A stretch of DNA of 40,631 nt from positions 1 through 40,631 of the IMG/VR virus record IMGVR_UViG_3300027793_000138. One strand, written 5' to 3'. A model generated the notes under the pieces. That model worked only from the letters and a program-made list of their open reading frames with translations, was not told the origin of the DNA and did no database searches. Numbering within the stretch: position 1 is the first letter of the stretch; each line of letters opens with the position of its first letter. Source of the stretch: a virus. This document shows, one piece after another, positions 17,709 through 26,110 of the stretch. The position numbers were made by a program, and so were the translations under genes.

Positions 17709-20404
17709 TTTCTTCCTCCTCTTGAACCTGGTGAATTAGCACCTGAAGCACCACCTCCACCAGAACTTCCTCCACCCGTGCTTCCCCCAGTTGCTCCACC
17801 TGCTGCAACTGCTGCTGCATTAATTGCTGCTCCTGCTGCTACAACTGTTGCAACAACCATTTCTGTTGCTTCTTCTCTTTCTTCTTCAGTCATATCTGCA
17901 CCAATACTTCCAAGTGCTGCTAGTGCTGCCCCTGGATCTGTAAATGCTGCTTCCAGCAATGCCCCTGGGTCTTGAACTAATTCAATGTTTGCTGCAACTG
18001 CAGCGGTAATTACAAGAGCATTACCATTTTCATCAGTGCGAAGTTCAACTGGTGTTTCTGGTGGAAGGTCTGCATATGAGACTCCAGATGCTTTAATTTC
18101 TGCTGCTGAAATTGATTCTCCAGGCTTAAGGTCTTCTAATAATGCTTCAACGACAACTTCTTTTTGTTCTTCTGTTAATTCTTTTCCATCTTTTGCATCT
18201 TCAAGTATTTCTTTTAACTCTTCTTCTTTTTCTTGTGCTGCCTCTTCTTCAGCCTTTGCCTCTTCTAATTCTTTTTCTTTGGCTTCTGCTTCTTCTTTGG
18301 CTTTTTCTTCTGCTTCTTTAGCAGCCTCTGCTTCCGCTTCTAATCTTTCCGCTTCTGCTTTAGCCTCTTCTTCAGCCTGTCTAGCAGCCTCTGCTTCAGC
18401 CTCTAATCTTTCAGCCTCTGCTTTAGCCTCTGCCTCTGCCTTGGCTTCTGCTTCGGCTTGTGCTTGTGCTGCTGCTTCTTCTGCAGCAATTCTATCTGCT
18501 TCAGCCTTTTGTGCTTCCGCTTCTGCTTGTGCTGCAGCCTGTTCTGCTGCTATACGATCTGCTTCAGCCTTAGCCGCTGCAGCCTCTGCTGCAATTCTTG
18601 CTTGCTCTGCTGCTACCCTTGCTTGTTCTGCAGCATATGCTTGTTCTGCAGCAATTCTGGCTGCTTCTGCAGCCTCTGCTGCCTGTCTAGCAATCTCTGC
18701 TAATCTTGCCTCTTCAGCGATTCGTGCTCTCTCTGCTTCTTCTGCAGCAAGAGTTTCTACTACTAAAGTTTGTGCTGCTGTTACATTTGTGTTCATTGAA
18801 GATACCGCATTTGTTACTGCAATTATTGCTGAGTTTAATTCATCTTGAGCATCTTCTAAATTTTCTTCTGCTTCAATAAGATCTTCTTCTGCTGTCTCAA
18901 GATCTGATTCTAAAATATCTAGTGTGGCTTGTGCAACCTGAAGGTTTGTTTGTGCTGTATTAAGAGCCTGAATTTGTTGTGGTGTTGCTGTAGATGTTGA
19001 AAACTCAGAACCAGGTATAACTGCCCATCCCAGATTATCAGTATATCTAAGAAGGCTTACCCCTGCTCCACCACCATTTTCATAAAACCAAAAATCTAAA
19101 GTCTTAGAAACTCCAGCAACGGTCTGCACATCAGCGGTAGAACCTCCCCCACCTTTATCAAACCAGTCATTAATAACTAGTTCTCCATCAAGATATAGTC
19201 TAGTACCATCATCTGCTGATGCTGTGATGTACTGTGTTCCAGTATACTGAGGTGTCCACAGACCTTGCCATCTTACTTGAAAATCTTCTGTAACAGTTGT
19301 TTGTGTGGTAGTTGTGCTTGTAGCAGAAACATTATCAATTGCAAAATAATCATAGTCTGTTGGAACTGTAATTGTTGATATGGTTTTTCCTGCAGGGGCT
19401 GTAAATGTTTCTGTATGTACATAGTTTGTATATTCTGAACTAACATTGTGTTGAAGTTGATAAGTTTCTGTAGTTCCATCACTATATGTTATTAAACCAG
19501 TAGTTGTACCATTCTTGGCAAATACTTGAAAACTTGCTGAAGTTGAATTTACTGGTAAAGTAATTAAAGTCTGTGCTGTTGGTGTATATAAACTTAAAGA
19601 TGGGTCTTGTCCAGGGCCAGGGAATCCAATTGATCCAATATACACTCCATTTCTATTTGTAGTAGAAACTGGTATACCATTTACTGTAATTCCAATATTT
19701 GTATTTAACTGATTTCCAGCAAATGTTTCTGTTGTGGTTGTGGTAATAGTTGGACCATTTACTGTTGGACCACTACTATTCCATTGCTCGTTAATTCCAT
19801 TTGTATCTGTTCCAGTGTAAACCAAGTTACCACCTTGTGCAGGAGATGCATTAGTGCCTGGGTTATGATAGACAGTCATTGTTAATCCAGGGCTAGTGTT
19901 TGCATTTACTACTGCAGTAGCAGAGTCTACTAAACTTATATTTGTTCCAACTACTGCTGTTTGTGAGTCCACTGCAATCTGAGCAATTTCAACATTTTCT
20001 TCAGCCTCAGCAACTAAAACGGTAGCGGAATCAACTTGAGCCACAGCCACAGTAGCACTATCTACTACTATTTGAGCCTGTACTATAGAGGTCTGAGCCT
20101 GTGTGATAGTGGCTGTAATGGTCTCTGTAGGGCCTGTAATGGCTGTTGCTTGGGTTTGTATGACTGCCGTTGCAGTTTCAGCCTGATTTATAGCAGTCTG
20201 GGCTGCATCAATAGTGGCTGTTGCACTTTCAATTGTTACTGTAGAACCAGCACTGATCACTACTGTAGATGTGTCTGAGTTAGATACCTGTACTGTTAAC
20301 TCATCAGCATGAGCAATTTCCGCAGAACTAAAAATTAGCCAAATACCCACTAAAAATGCCACCAACCCACTTTTTAGTAGGAGATTTTTGATAGGAGGCC
20401 ACAT
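17702..20404 (-). CDS. Large secreted PA14/coiled-coil protein (900 aa)
   Basis: Signal peptide at 1-33 (LVAFLVGIWLIFSSAEIAHA), Thr/Ala-rich coiled coil about 55-165, first part of a PA14 domain about 172-222 (TMTVYHNPG, INEQW), an inserted beta domain about 223-372, the remaining PA14 about 373-470 (FQVRWQGLWTPQYTGT, ASADDGTRLYLDG), coil 475-540, a very long Ala/Glu/Arg/Lys helix 553-735, a helical C-terminal domain 750-865, and a Gly/Ser-rich tail ending GGRKW. PA14 domains bind carbohydrate, so adhesion to cell surface glycan is the likely role, either as a virion fibre or as a cell-surface display. The helix region is encoded by highly repetitive DNA (18211-18760). The ATG has AGAAAAGG abutting it; spacing is poor. 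Confidence 0.85.
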   Translation of the reverse strand: MWPPIKNLLLKSGLVAFLVGIWLIFSSAEIAHADELTVQVSNSDTSTVVISAGSTVTIESATATIDAAQTAINQAETATAVIQTQATAITGPTETITATITQAQTSIVQAQIVVDSATVAVAQVDSATVLVAEAEENVEIAQIAVDSQTAVVGTNISLVDSATAVVNANTSPGLTMTVYHNPGTNASPAQGGNLVYTGTDTNGINEQWNSSGPTVNGPTITTTTTETFAGNQLNTNIGITVNGIPVSTTNRNGVYIGSIGFPGPGQDPSLSLYTPTAQTLITLPVNSTSASFQVFAKNGTTTGLITYSDGTTETYQLQHNVSSEYTNYVHTETFTAPAGKTISTITVPTDYDYFAIDNVSATSTTTTQTTVTEDFQVRWQGLWTPQYTGTQYITASADDGTRLYLDGELVINDWFDKGGGGSTADVQTVAGVSKTLDFWFYENGGGAGVSLLRYTDNLGWAVIPGSEFSTSTATPQQIQALNTAQTNLQVAQATLDILESDLETAEEDLIEAEENLEDAQDELNSAIIAVTNAVSSMNTNVTAAQTLVVETLAAEEAERARIAEEARLAEIARQAAEAAEAARIAAEQAYAAEQARVAAEQARIAAEAAAAKAEADRIAAEQAAAQAEAEAQKAEADRIAAEEAAAQAQAEAEAKAEAEAKAEAERLEAEAEAARQAEEEAKAEAERLEAEAEAAKEAEEKAKEEAEAKEKELEEAKAEEEAAQEKEEELKEILEDAKDGKELTEEQKEVVVEALLEDLKPGESISAAEIKASGVSYADLPPETPVELRTDENGNALVITAAVAANIELVQDPGALLEAAFTDPGAALAALGSIGADMTEEEREEATEMVVATVVAAGAAINAAAVAAGGATGGSTGGGSSGGGGASGANSPGSRGGRKW

Positions 20405-20448
20405 CCTTTTCTATGTATAATAGTCTTATTATATCATTTTGTTGCAAT

Positions 20449-20480
20449 AAAAAAGAGGGTTAGCGCTTGGCTAACCCCCT
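20449..20480 (-). terminator. Strong rho-independent terminator after the Ig-like surface protein gene
   Basis: On the - strand GGGTTAGC/GCTAACCC form an 8-bp stem with a 5-base loop (arms 20457-20464 and 20470-20477), followed by U-rich UCUUUUUU. It lies 14 bases after the stop of the 565-residue gene and separates the two large secreted-protein genes. Confidence 0.93.
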
Positions 20481-20493
20481 AATTTATAAAGTT

Positions 20494-22191
20494 TTACTTC
20501 TTTAGAAGTGCAACCTTAGACTTTGGATTCTTCTTATTCCACTTAGTTGCAAGAGCATTATACTGCTTTACAAAAGCAGCACGATCAGCAATTGCCTTAG
20601 CATCTGCTGCTGCCTTGTCAGCCTTAAGTGTTGTAACTTCTGCCTTAAGGCTATCAAAGATTCCCTGCATTGCTGTAATCTGTGCAACTAGTGCTGCAAG
20701 AGTAGCATTTGTGCTAGAAGAAGAATTTGATACCTTTGCTGTTGCAGATACTGCTACCTGTCCAGCCAAAGGAAGTGAAGTTCCACCAGTTGCTGAGATT
20801 GTTACAGTGTTTTCTGTCAATGGCATAAATACCTTGTATGACTTAACTGTATCTGTATCAGTTGTAACTGATGTTGCTGTAAGAACATCTGAACCTGAAC
20901 CAAATGCGTAGGTTGAAGTAATTCCACCTGTAGCAAATAGAGCAGAATGTGTCTTTCCAGATACTGGAAGACCTGCAGCATCAAGAACTGTTACCTTGAT
21001 TGTTGCTGCTTCTCCTGGCAAATATGTGTCCTTGTCAAAAGCCAACTTAACAGTTGCTGCTGCTGACTCTACACGAATAGAAACTGGAGCGGATGAAATT
21101 GTTCCAGACTTAACTGTAATTGCTACTCCACCAGCCTTAACACCAGTAATAGTAAATACTGCCTCACCATTAACAATTGTTGCTGCTGTACCTGAATCAG
21201 ATACTGTTGCAACATTGCTTGAGAAAGCATTAAGTGTTCCTGCTCCTACTGTTACACCAGAAGCATCCTTTGCAACTGCCTTAATTGTAGTTGTGTTTGC
21301 ACCAACTGCAATAACAGACTTAACTGGAGTTGCTTCAATTGTAGCAATATCTCCATAGAATGTTACCTTCTCTGTTGCAAGAACTGTTCCTGTAAGGGTT
21401 GTAATTGTAATTGTTCCAACTCCTGCTGTACCGTCAGCAAATACACCAATGTAATTTCCTGAAGGGATAACAACTGAACGACCAAGAAGTGACATTGTTG
21501 TAGCATTTGTGCCATAACCAATTGCTCCTGATCCAGTTACTGTGGCAAGAAGCGACTCTGAAGTTGCTCTGCCTGCTGCATTCTTTTGTGCAACAACAAT
21601 AACTGCTGCTGCATCTGTTGCTGCAACCTTTGGTGCAAACACTGAATCATCTGATGTAGCAGTAATTACTTCTCCTCTATTAAGAATTGAAGTTGTTGTT
21701 GATGCTGAAGGAACTGTGTCTCCTGCACCAACTGTTACTGTCCAAGATACTGAAGGACCATTAGATGGACGTGTTGTAAGAATTGTTGCAACATAAGTAC
21801 CAGCAACTGTTGGGGCAGCCAAAGTAACTGTAAACTTTGCTGTTACATATCCTGCTGTATTAACTGTTGAGTTAACATTTGCAGTCAAACTATCTCCTGC
21901 AATTGCTACAGTTGCTGTATTTGTTTCAAGCAATGTAAGTGTTGCAGACTTATTAGCCGTTGATGGCTGTGAGAACATTGCAGAAAGGACTGTTGCTGTA
22001 TCTGCTGATGTTTCTGAAATATATGACAATGAAACTACTGCTGTTGCAGTTTCACCTACGATAATTGAGTCTGTAGCAGAGTCAATTGTCAAGGTTGGTG
22101 CAATTACAGCAGCACTTGTCGGAAGTGCTGACATAACGCCAAAGGACATTGCTGCAGCGAGTCCTAGGGCAATTTTCTTAAATGAATTCAT
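20494..22191 (-). CDS. Secreted Ig-like repeat surface protein (565 aa)
   Basis: Signal peptide at about 1-28 (IALGLAAAMSFGVMSALPTSAA), then three or more beta-sandwich segments rich in Thr, Val and Ala (e.g. AGTYVATILTTRPSNG, ATEKVTFYGDIATIEATPV, KDASGVTVGAG, FDKDTYLPGEAATIKVTV), typical of bacterial Ig-like folds. The C terminus has a helix (LKAEVTTLKADKAAADAKA) and a basic tail (NKKNPKSKVALLKK). It looks like an actinobacterial cell-surface or S-layer-like protein acquired by the phage. ATG with AAGGAG; placed between TerL and a strong terminator. Possible roles: masking the infected cell, or blocking superinfection. No enzymatic domain is seen. Confidence 0.82.
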   Translation of the reverse strand: MNSFKKIALGLAAAMSFGVMSALPTSAAVIAPTLTIDSATDSIIVGETATAVVSLSYISETSADTATVLSAMFSQPSTANKSATLTLLETNTATVAIAGDSLTANVNSTVNTAGYVTAKFTVTLAAPTVAGTYVATILTTRPSNGPSVSWTVTVGAGDTVPSASTTTSILNRGEVITATSDDSVFAPKVAATDAAAVIVVAQKNAAGRATSESLLATVTGSGAIGYGTNATTMSLLGRSVVIPSGNYIGVFADGTAGVGTITITTLTGTVLATEKVTFYGDIATIEATPVKSVIAVGANTTTIKAVAKDASGVTVGAGTLNAFSSNVATVSDSGTAATIVNGEAVFTITGVKAGGVAITVKSGTISSAPVSIRVESAAATVKLAFDKDTYLPGEAATIKVTVLDAAGLPVSGKTHSALFATGGITSTYAFGSGSDVLTATSVTTDTDTVKSYKVFMPLTENTVTISATGGTSLPLAGQVAVSATAKVSNSSSSTNATLAALVAQITAMQGIFDSLKAEVTTLKADKAAADAKAIADRAAFVKQYNALATKWNKKNPKSKVALLKK

Positions 22192-22209
22192 TTTTCTCCT
22201 TGTTAGTTT

Positions 22210-23997
22210 TTATAATAAATTGAAATTACCAAGATAGTCCCGAATTTCTTCAGGCATTTTCTTGTTATCCAATTCTACCATACGTTGCTCATGCTCCGCA
22301 AGTCTTTGAGCAGATCTAGACCAAGTATGAACATCAATCTCTATATTAGTATTCTTTGGGGTATGAGATAAAGCCCCAAATACTGCGCCTGTAACGGCAT
22401 CTGATAAGTCTTTAGATTTTTTACGTGGGTGATCTACTTTCTTATCGTTAATAATTTTAAGTTCAGACATTTCATCAAGCAATAATGGAATATGTGGCAT
22501 AGCGACACGCTCTTCATATATCATCATTGCAAGATCTTCATAGTGTTTTTTGCCAACAGAAACAGTATCAGTTCTTATTCCTACCGCCTGCAGTTCTTGT
22601 TGAATGTCAAATGATTGCCAACGGTCAAACGTAACCATTCCAAGATTAAATCCTTGTCTACGAAGGTTTTGAATCCATTGCTTGACATCCGAAAGATTTA
22701 CTGGACCTTCAACCTTTGGCTCCCACCAAACCACAGCATCAACGATAATTATTGGAGCAACCTGTTCATAATCTTTTACAACTTGAAGATTTACCCACTT
22801 GTCAACATGTGCAATTGCTACTGCACACTTATCGTGTTTTTGTGCAAGGTCAGCATGTACATAATAAATTTTATCTGGGTCTGGCACAAAAGACTCATCA
22901 AATCTTTTATTGCTATCAATTGGATTTCTAAGTGTCATACATTTTTCAAGTTTATCTTTTTGTTTAAAGAATGCATCAGAAGCAAATGTTGGCACACAAG
23001 CAAAACGCTGCATGGCATCTCCCATGTCTGTAAAAAATGCAAGTTTAAAGTCATCAATCTTACGGGTTGGGTTTACTACCCAAGTTGGCCTTTTTAATGC
23101 AAAAACTCCTGGATATTTATAGGCAATGATTTGATCTTCGTCCCAGCCAATGTCTAAGTAATTGCCTTCAAGTTCATCTGGAAAATCTGGGTTCATAATA
23201 AAACGATGAGTTTTTGTAATTGTTTCTTTTTCCATTATTGAATCTTCATATTTTTGTGAAATAAAGTCACCTGGAAAACGAGGAAATGAAAGCAATGCTA
23301 CCTTGCCAAGATCAGGAAAACGAGAGTCTACCGAAGCACGGAAGGCTTTATATATGTTATCTGCAGTCTTTCCTTGATCATTTCCAGTTCCTACCTCAGT
23401 TGCAAAACCAGAAATTTCATCAAGAACTGCAAGAATCAAGTTCAAACCTTCGTGTGATTCTCTTTCTGAGTGACCAGAATAAACTGTTATGGCTTTGTCA
23501 AACTCAATAGATTCTGCCTTAGCATTATACTTTCCTGCAAACCATTCAGACTTTTCAATCTTAGTCTTAAACCCTTTAAAGAAAACGTTCTTGGCTTGTT
23601 GAGCGTTAATAGCAACGTTAATAATATCAATGGCATCTCCAGCAGGCTTACCAAAATATCTAGCAGGGTCTTTTAAGCATAACAATTTGTAGACTATGTA
23701 TGCACATGCCACAGTAGATGTAAAGTCTTTTCCAGATCCCTTGCCGAGTTGAAGAATAACTTCATTCTTTGTATACTTTTTGTAGTAACGATGGCCTTCT
23801 TCTGCCCCCAAAATATCTACAAGATCTTCTTCTCTATAAATTTGACTCATTGCTTCAACAATGTCATATTGAACATCGGATAGTGGTGGTTGATTTAAAT
23901 ATGCTTCACCTTCAACAAATGTCTTTGCATCTACAGGCATTTCTTCAAAGTTATTATTTTTAAGTGCCTCAAAAAAATCATTGAACATTGTGGACAA
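22210..23997 (-). CDS. terL: Terminase large subunit (TerL)
   Basis: ATP-driven DNA packaging motor and headful/cos nuclease. The 595-residue protein has the ATPase Walker A at about residue 85 (QLGKGSGKDFTST), Walker B followed by the catalytic Glu (LILAVLDEIS), and a C-terminal RNase H-like nuclease with its acidic residues in YVHADLAQKHDKCAV, IIVDAVVWWEP and KSKDLSDAVTG. The DRWQSFDIQQEL block is also typical. TTG at 23997 is preferred on ribosome binding site spacing (GGAGAAG); an ATG at 23988 would remove three residues. It overlaps TerS by 20 nt. No portal gene follows. Confidence 0.95.
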   Translation of the reverse strand: MSTMFNDFFEALKNNNFEEMPVDAKTFVEGEAYLNQPPLSDVQYDIVEAMSQIYREEDLVDILGAEEGHRYYKKYTKNEVILQLGKGSGKDFTSTVACAYIVYKLLCLKDPARYFGKPAGDAIDIINVAINAQQAKNVFFKGFKTKIEKSEWFAGKYNAKAESIEFDKAITVYSGHSERESHEGLNLILAVLDEISGFATEVGTGNDQGKTADNIYKAFRASVDSRFPDLGKVALLSFPRFPGDFISQKYEDSIMEKETITKTHRFIMNPDFPDELEGNYLDIGWDEDQIIAYKYPGVFALKRPTWVVNPTRKIDDFKLAFFTDMGDAMQRFACVPTFASDAFFKQKDKLEKCMTLRNPIDSNKRFDESFVPDPDKIYYVHADLAQKHDKCAVAIAHVDKWVNLQVVKDYEQVAPIIIVDAVVWWEPKVEGPVNLSDVKQWIQNLRRQGFNLGMVTFDRWQSFDIQQELQAVGIRTDTVSVGKKHYEDLAMMIYEERVAMPHIPLLLDEMSELKIINDKKVDHPRKKSKDLSDAVTGAVFGALSHTPKNTNIEIDVHTWSRSAQRLAEHEQRMVELDNKKMPEEIRDYLGNFNLL

Positions 23998-24514
23998 TTG
24001 TAATCACTTCTCCATCTTTTGCAACAGACGAAAGCCTGTGCATAATTAAGTCACGAATTTCTGGATGTTCTGAAGCAATATCCCTAAGAATTGCCACTAA
24101 GGTTTCTTGACGTTTTTCAATCTCAACCATCTCTTCTGCAAGTTCTTTATTCTCAAGAAGGCCTGCTTTTTGAAGCATATCAATTCTTGCTTTTTCAATG
24201 TCAACAACAAGTTTAATTGCTTGAGTCTTTGCGCTAAGATTATTTGTCATTGATGCTTCATCAATAACCTCATATGATTTTGTGATTAATTTTCCATAGT
24301 GTGCGTCCATTGCTGCTAGTGCTTCTTTTGCACGAGCACGAATAGCATCATTGGCAGATGCCATAACTTTCCACTCATTGATAAGTTCAACAACACGAGT
24401 TCTTGGAATAGTTAATTCTTTAGAAATTTTAGTTGGGTCTGAACCTTTGAGGTACTCTGCAACGACTTGATTTACCTGATCAAGATGTTTAACTAAATCT
24501 TCTTCAGTTGACAA
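23978..24514 (-). CDS. terS: Terminase small subunit (TerS)
   Basis: DNA-recognition part of the packaging machine. The 178-residue protein has an N-terminal helix-turn-helix (DPTKISKELTIPRTRVVELINEW) and a long helical middle (IRARAKEALAAMDAHYGKL, then IKLVVDIEKARIDMLQKAG) for oligomerisation, ending with a short beta strand (EVITIVHNV) as in TerS C termini. TTG start with GAGGG upstream. The gene overlaps the following TerL by 20 nt and DUF3310 by 11 nt. Confidence 0.82.
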   Translation of the reverse strand: MSTEEDLVKHLDQVNQVVAEYLKGSDPTKISKELTIPRTRVVELINEWKVMASANDAIRARAKEALAAMDAHYGKLITKSYEVIDEASMTNNLSAKTQAIKLVVDIEKARIDMLQKAGLLENKELAEEMVEIEKRQETLVAILRDIASEHPEIRDLIMHRLSSVAKDGEVITIVHNVQ

Positions 24515-24749
24515 TGTATTTTCCCTCTAGTCTATTGATTTCATCTTTAATATAAAAAATTGCCTTCTCTAAATCTTGAATAGTTTTTTCCTCATCTTTA
24601 AGTCCCGCTCTCCAAAGATACTTAAATGCATTTCCAATATTAAAATTTCTATGGCGAGTAATCTGAATACACTCAACTCCAGAAGGATCTGTTGTATAGT
24701 GAAGTGGATGGTTAACTTGGTCAACCGTAATGTTTAATCCTTTACTCAT
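24504..24749 (-). CDS. DUF3310 protein
   Basis: An 81-residue protein with the DUF3310 signature: VNHPLHYT, GVECIQITRHRNFNIGNAFKYLWR, then DLEKAIFYI. These proteins are common in phages and often called nucleotide-kinase-like, but their function is not settled. The ATG at 24749 is used, with GGGAGA upstream inside the preceding 41-residue gene; a TTG at 24770 is less likely. Confidence 0.88.
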   Translation of the reverse strand: MSKGLNITVDQVNHPLHYTTDPSGVECIQITRHRNFNIGNAFKYLWRAGLKDEEKTIQDLEKAIFYIKDEINRLEGKYIVN

Positions 24750-24867
24750 CTTCATCATTCTCCCAATCAAAAGCCTCTGGTAAACCTCTTAATGCTGTAA
24801 GTACATAAGTTATACCAACGGCACCTGCAACGCCTAAACCAATTAAAACTTTTTGTGCTTTATTCAT
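24742..24867 (-). CDS. 41-residue single-pass membrane protein
   Basis: A small ORF: KAQKVLIGLGVAGAVGITYVL forms one membrane helix and the end is acidic (LPEAFDWENDEDE). Its start overlaps the HTH gene's stop as ATGA and its stop overlaps the DUF3310 start by 8 nt. Similar tiny proteins with an FDW-acid end are seen near terminase genes in actinophages. Function unknown. Confidence 0.7.
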   Translation of the reverse strand: MNKAQKVLIGLGVAGAVGITYVLTALRGLPEAFDWENDEDE

Positions 24868-25019
24868 CGTCGTGACTTCCTTAATCCAAATTTAGCAAGA
24901 TAAACATAAATTGTTTCTACACTTGCTCCACACTCAGAAGCAATTTCTTGAGGTGTTTTCTTATCAAGAACAAACCTTTTCTTGAGCCAAACCTCATTTG
25001 TATAAAGTTTATTTGACAT
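24864..25019 (-). CDS. 51-residue helix-turn-helix DNA-binding protein
   Basis: A small basic ORF. The segment KKTPQEIASECGASVETIYVYLAKFGLRK is a clear helix-turn-helix (helix, CGAS turn, recognition helix SVETIYVYLAK). Its start overlaps the upstream stop (TAATG) and its stop overlaps the next start (ATGA). Could be a local transcriptional regulator or a DNA-binding module remaining from a homing endonuclease. Confidence 0.75.
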   Translation of the reverse strand: MSNKLYTNEVWLKKRFVLDKKTPQEIASECGASVETIYVYLAKFGLRKSRR

Positions 25020-25255
25020 TATATTACCAACTTCCATTGCATGACCGTAGGACCTTGGTCAATCATCTCAAACATTCGTTCTCTAAAGTCTTGCTCCATG
25101 TAATGATACATTTCAGGGTTAACCTCTTTAAGTTTATCTGTTATAGAGTATATCATTTCTCCAGTATTTTTGTCAATCCCGCTGACTTCTACTGCCCCTT
25201 GCAAAATCAAGTGCTCAAGCATAACTTCTGACTTCAAATTAAAAGAATGACTCAC
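25019..25255 (-). CDS. Paralogue of the 11216-11542 protein
   Basis: A 78-residue protein. HLILQGAVEVSGIDKNTGEM followed by LKEVNPEMYHYMEQDFRERM matches the N-terminal part of the 11216-11542 product in order and spacing. No known domain. It overlaps the RuvC-like gene by 4 nt and the following HTH gene by one base. Confidence 0.75.
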   Translation of the reverse strand: MSHSFNLKSEVMLEHLILQGAVEVSGIDKNTGEMIYSITDKLKEVNPEMYHYMEQDFRERMFEMIDQGPTVMQWKLVI

Positions 25256-25833
25256 GATATAGCCTTATCCCAGTTGCTAATTGCCCAATGACCAATACCG
25301 CAGGCATCTGCAACGTCATTATCTGTAATAGTTTTATCATATATAGTATTTATAAACTTAACAGTTCTTTCTTTTCGCAAATTTCTTTCATACGATTTAT
25401 ACCAAGAAACAGATTTTCCAGGATGTTGTGCACGAATATAAAGTTGTTCATCTTTAGAAATTTTCTTATTTCCAATATAGTTTTGCCAAGTAATAGGAGA
25501 AACCTTTCCAACTGTGTCTATTCCAGCAAGACCAGCAGCGCCAAGTAATGCGCCCTGAACTAAAGCAAGATCAGCAGCAGTCTTAGGGCTGTTCATAAAC
25601 ACCGTATGCTCAATTACAATAGCATCAATCATGTTAAATTGATCAAACAAACCTTTAGTTTTCTTACAAGCATCTATTACTTTTTGATAAATATCATTTC
25701 CCTGAAAATTAATTTTTCCAACAGTGCCAAGATTTTTAAAAGAATAAAAGGCAAAAGCAAGGCTATTTGTGCTTGCATCAATTGCACAAATATTGTTTGG
25801 TTGCACTGAGCCACCCCACTTAGTCTTGTTCAT
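25252..25833 (-). CDS. RuvC-like Holliday junction resolvase
   Basis: Cuts four-way DNA junctions before packaging. The 193-residue protein has an RNase H fold with NICAIDASTNSLAFAF (first catalytic Asp in DxSTxS), DAIVIEHTVF (catalytic Glu), PITWQNYIGNKK (DNA-contacting loop) and DNDVADACGIG (last Asp). It lies a few genes before the terminase, as expected for a packaging-linked resolvase. It overlaps the upstream zinc-finger gene by 14 nt and the next gene by 4 nt. Confidence 0.88.
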   Translation of the reverse strand: MNKTKWGGSVQPNNICAIDASTNSLAFAFYSFKNLGTVGKINFQGNDIYQKVIDACKKTKGLFDQFNMIDAIVIEHTVFMNSPKTAADLALVQGALLGAAGLAGIDTVGKVSPITWQNYIGNKKISKDEQLYIRAQHPGKSVSWYKSYERNLRKERTVKFINTIYDKTITDNDVADACGIGHWAISNWDKAIS

Positions 25834-26110
25834 AGTCTATAAACCCCTTTAACTCTTTTAACATTTTATCTACTGCTTTTTTACTTACATTGCAATTTGA
25901 ACAAAATCCAGAATCGTTATAGATTGATAGGTCAACTCCACAACCACCTAAACATTTTCTAACTTTACCTATTCTTTTTTGTCTACGAGTTATTTGATAA
26001 CGCTCTGCAATTTTTTCTTTTGTAGCCTCATCTCTGCAACTTTCGCTGCAATAAATTTGATAAGATACTTTTGGTGTAAAATTATTATCACACCGACTAC
26101 AAAGTTTCAC
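25820..26110 (-). CDS. Zinc-ribbon protein, unknown function
   Basis: A 96-residue basic protein with two putative zinc ribbons: KLCSRCDNNF ... IYCSESCRDE and RKCLGGCGVD ... GFCSNCNV, separated by an Arg/Lys-rich helix (RYQITRRQKRIGKVRK). It overlaps the Cas4-like nuclease gene by 14 nt and the RuvC-like gene by 14 nt, so it belongs to the recombination set and probably binds nucleic acid. Confidence 0.75.
   Translation of the reverse strand: MKLCSRCDNNFTPKVSYQIYCSESCRDEATKEKIAERYQITRRQKRIGKVRKCLGGCGVDLSIYNDSGFCSNCNVSKKAVDKMLKELKGFIDYEQD

Noticed and set aside
17985-18848. Long + strand open frame (287 codons) of Ser/Ala-rich sequence
   Set aside because: It is the reverse of the Ala/Glu helix region of the 900-residue gene; the repetitive codon bias removes stops on the opposite strand. 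No ribosome binding site and low-complexity product.
20405-20448. Promoter for the 900-residue gene (TATAAT inside GATATAATAAG)
   Set aside because: A TATAAT is present, but no -35 hexamer at 16-19 bp because the terminator U run occupies that place; possible but not supported enough to list.
20615-21358. + strand open frames opposite the Ig-like protein gene
   Set aside because: Ala/Val/Thr-rich shadow frames with no ribosome binding site or domain; the - strand frame has a signal peptide, a good ribosome binding site and a terminator.
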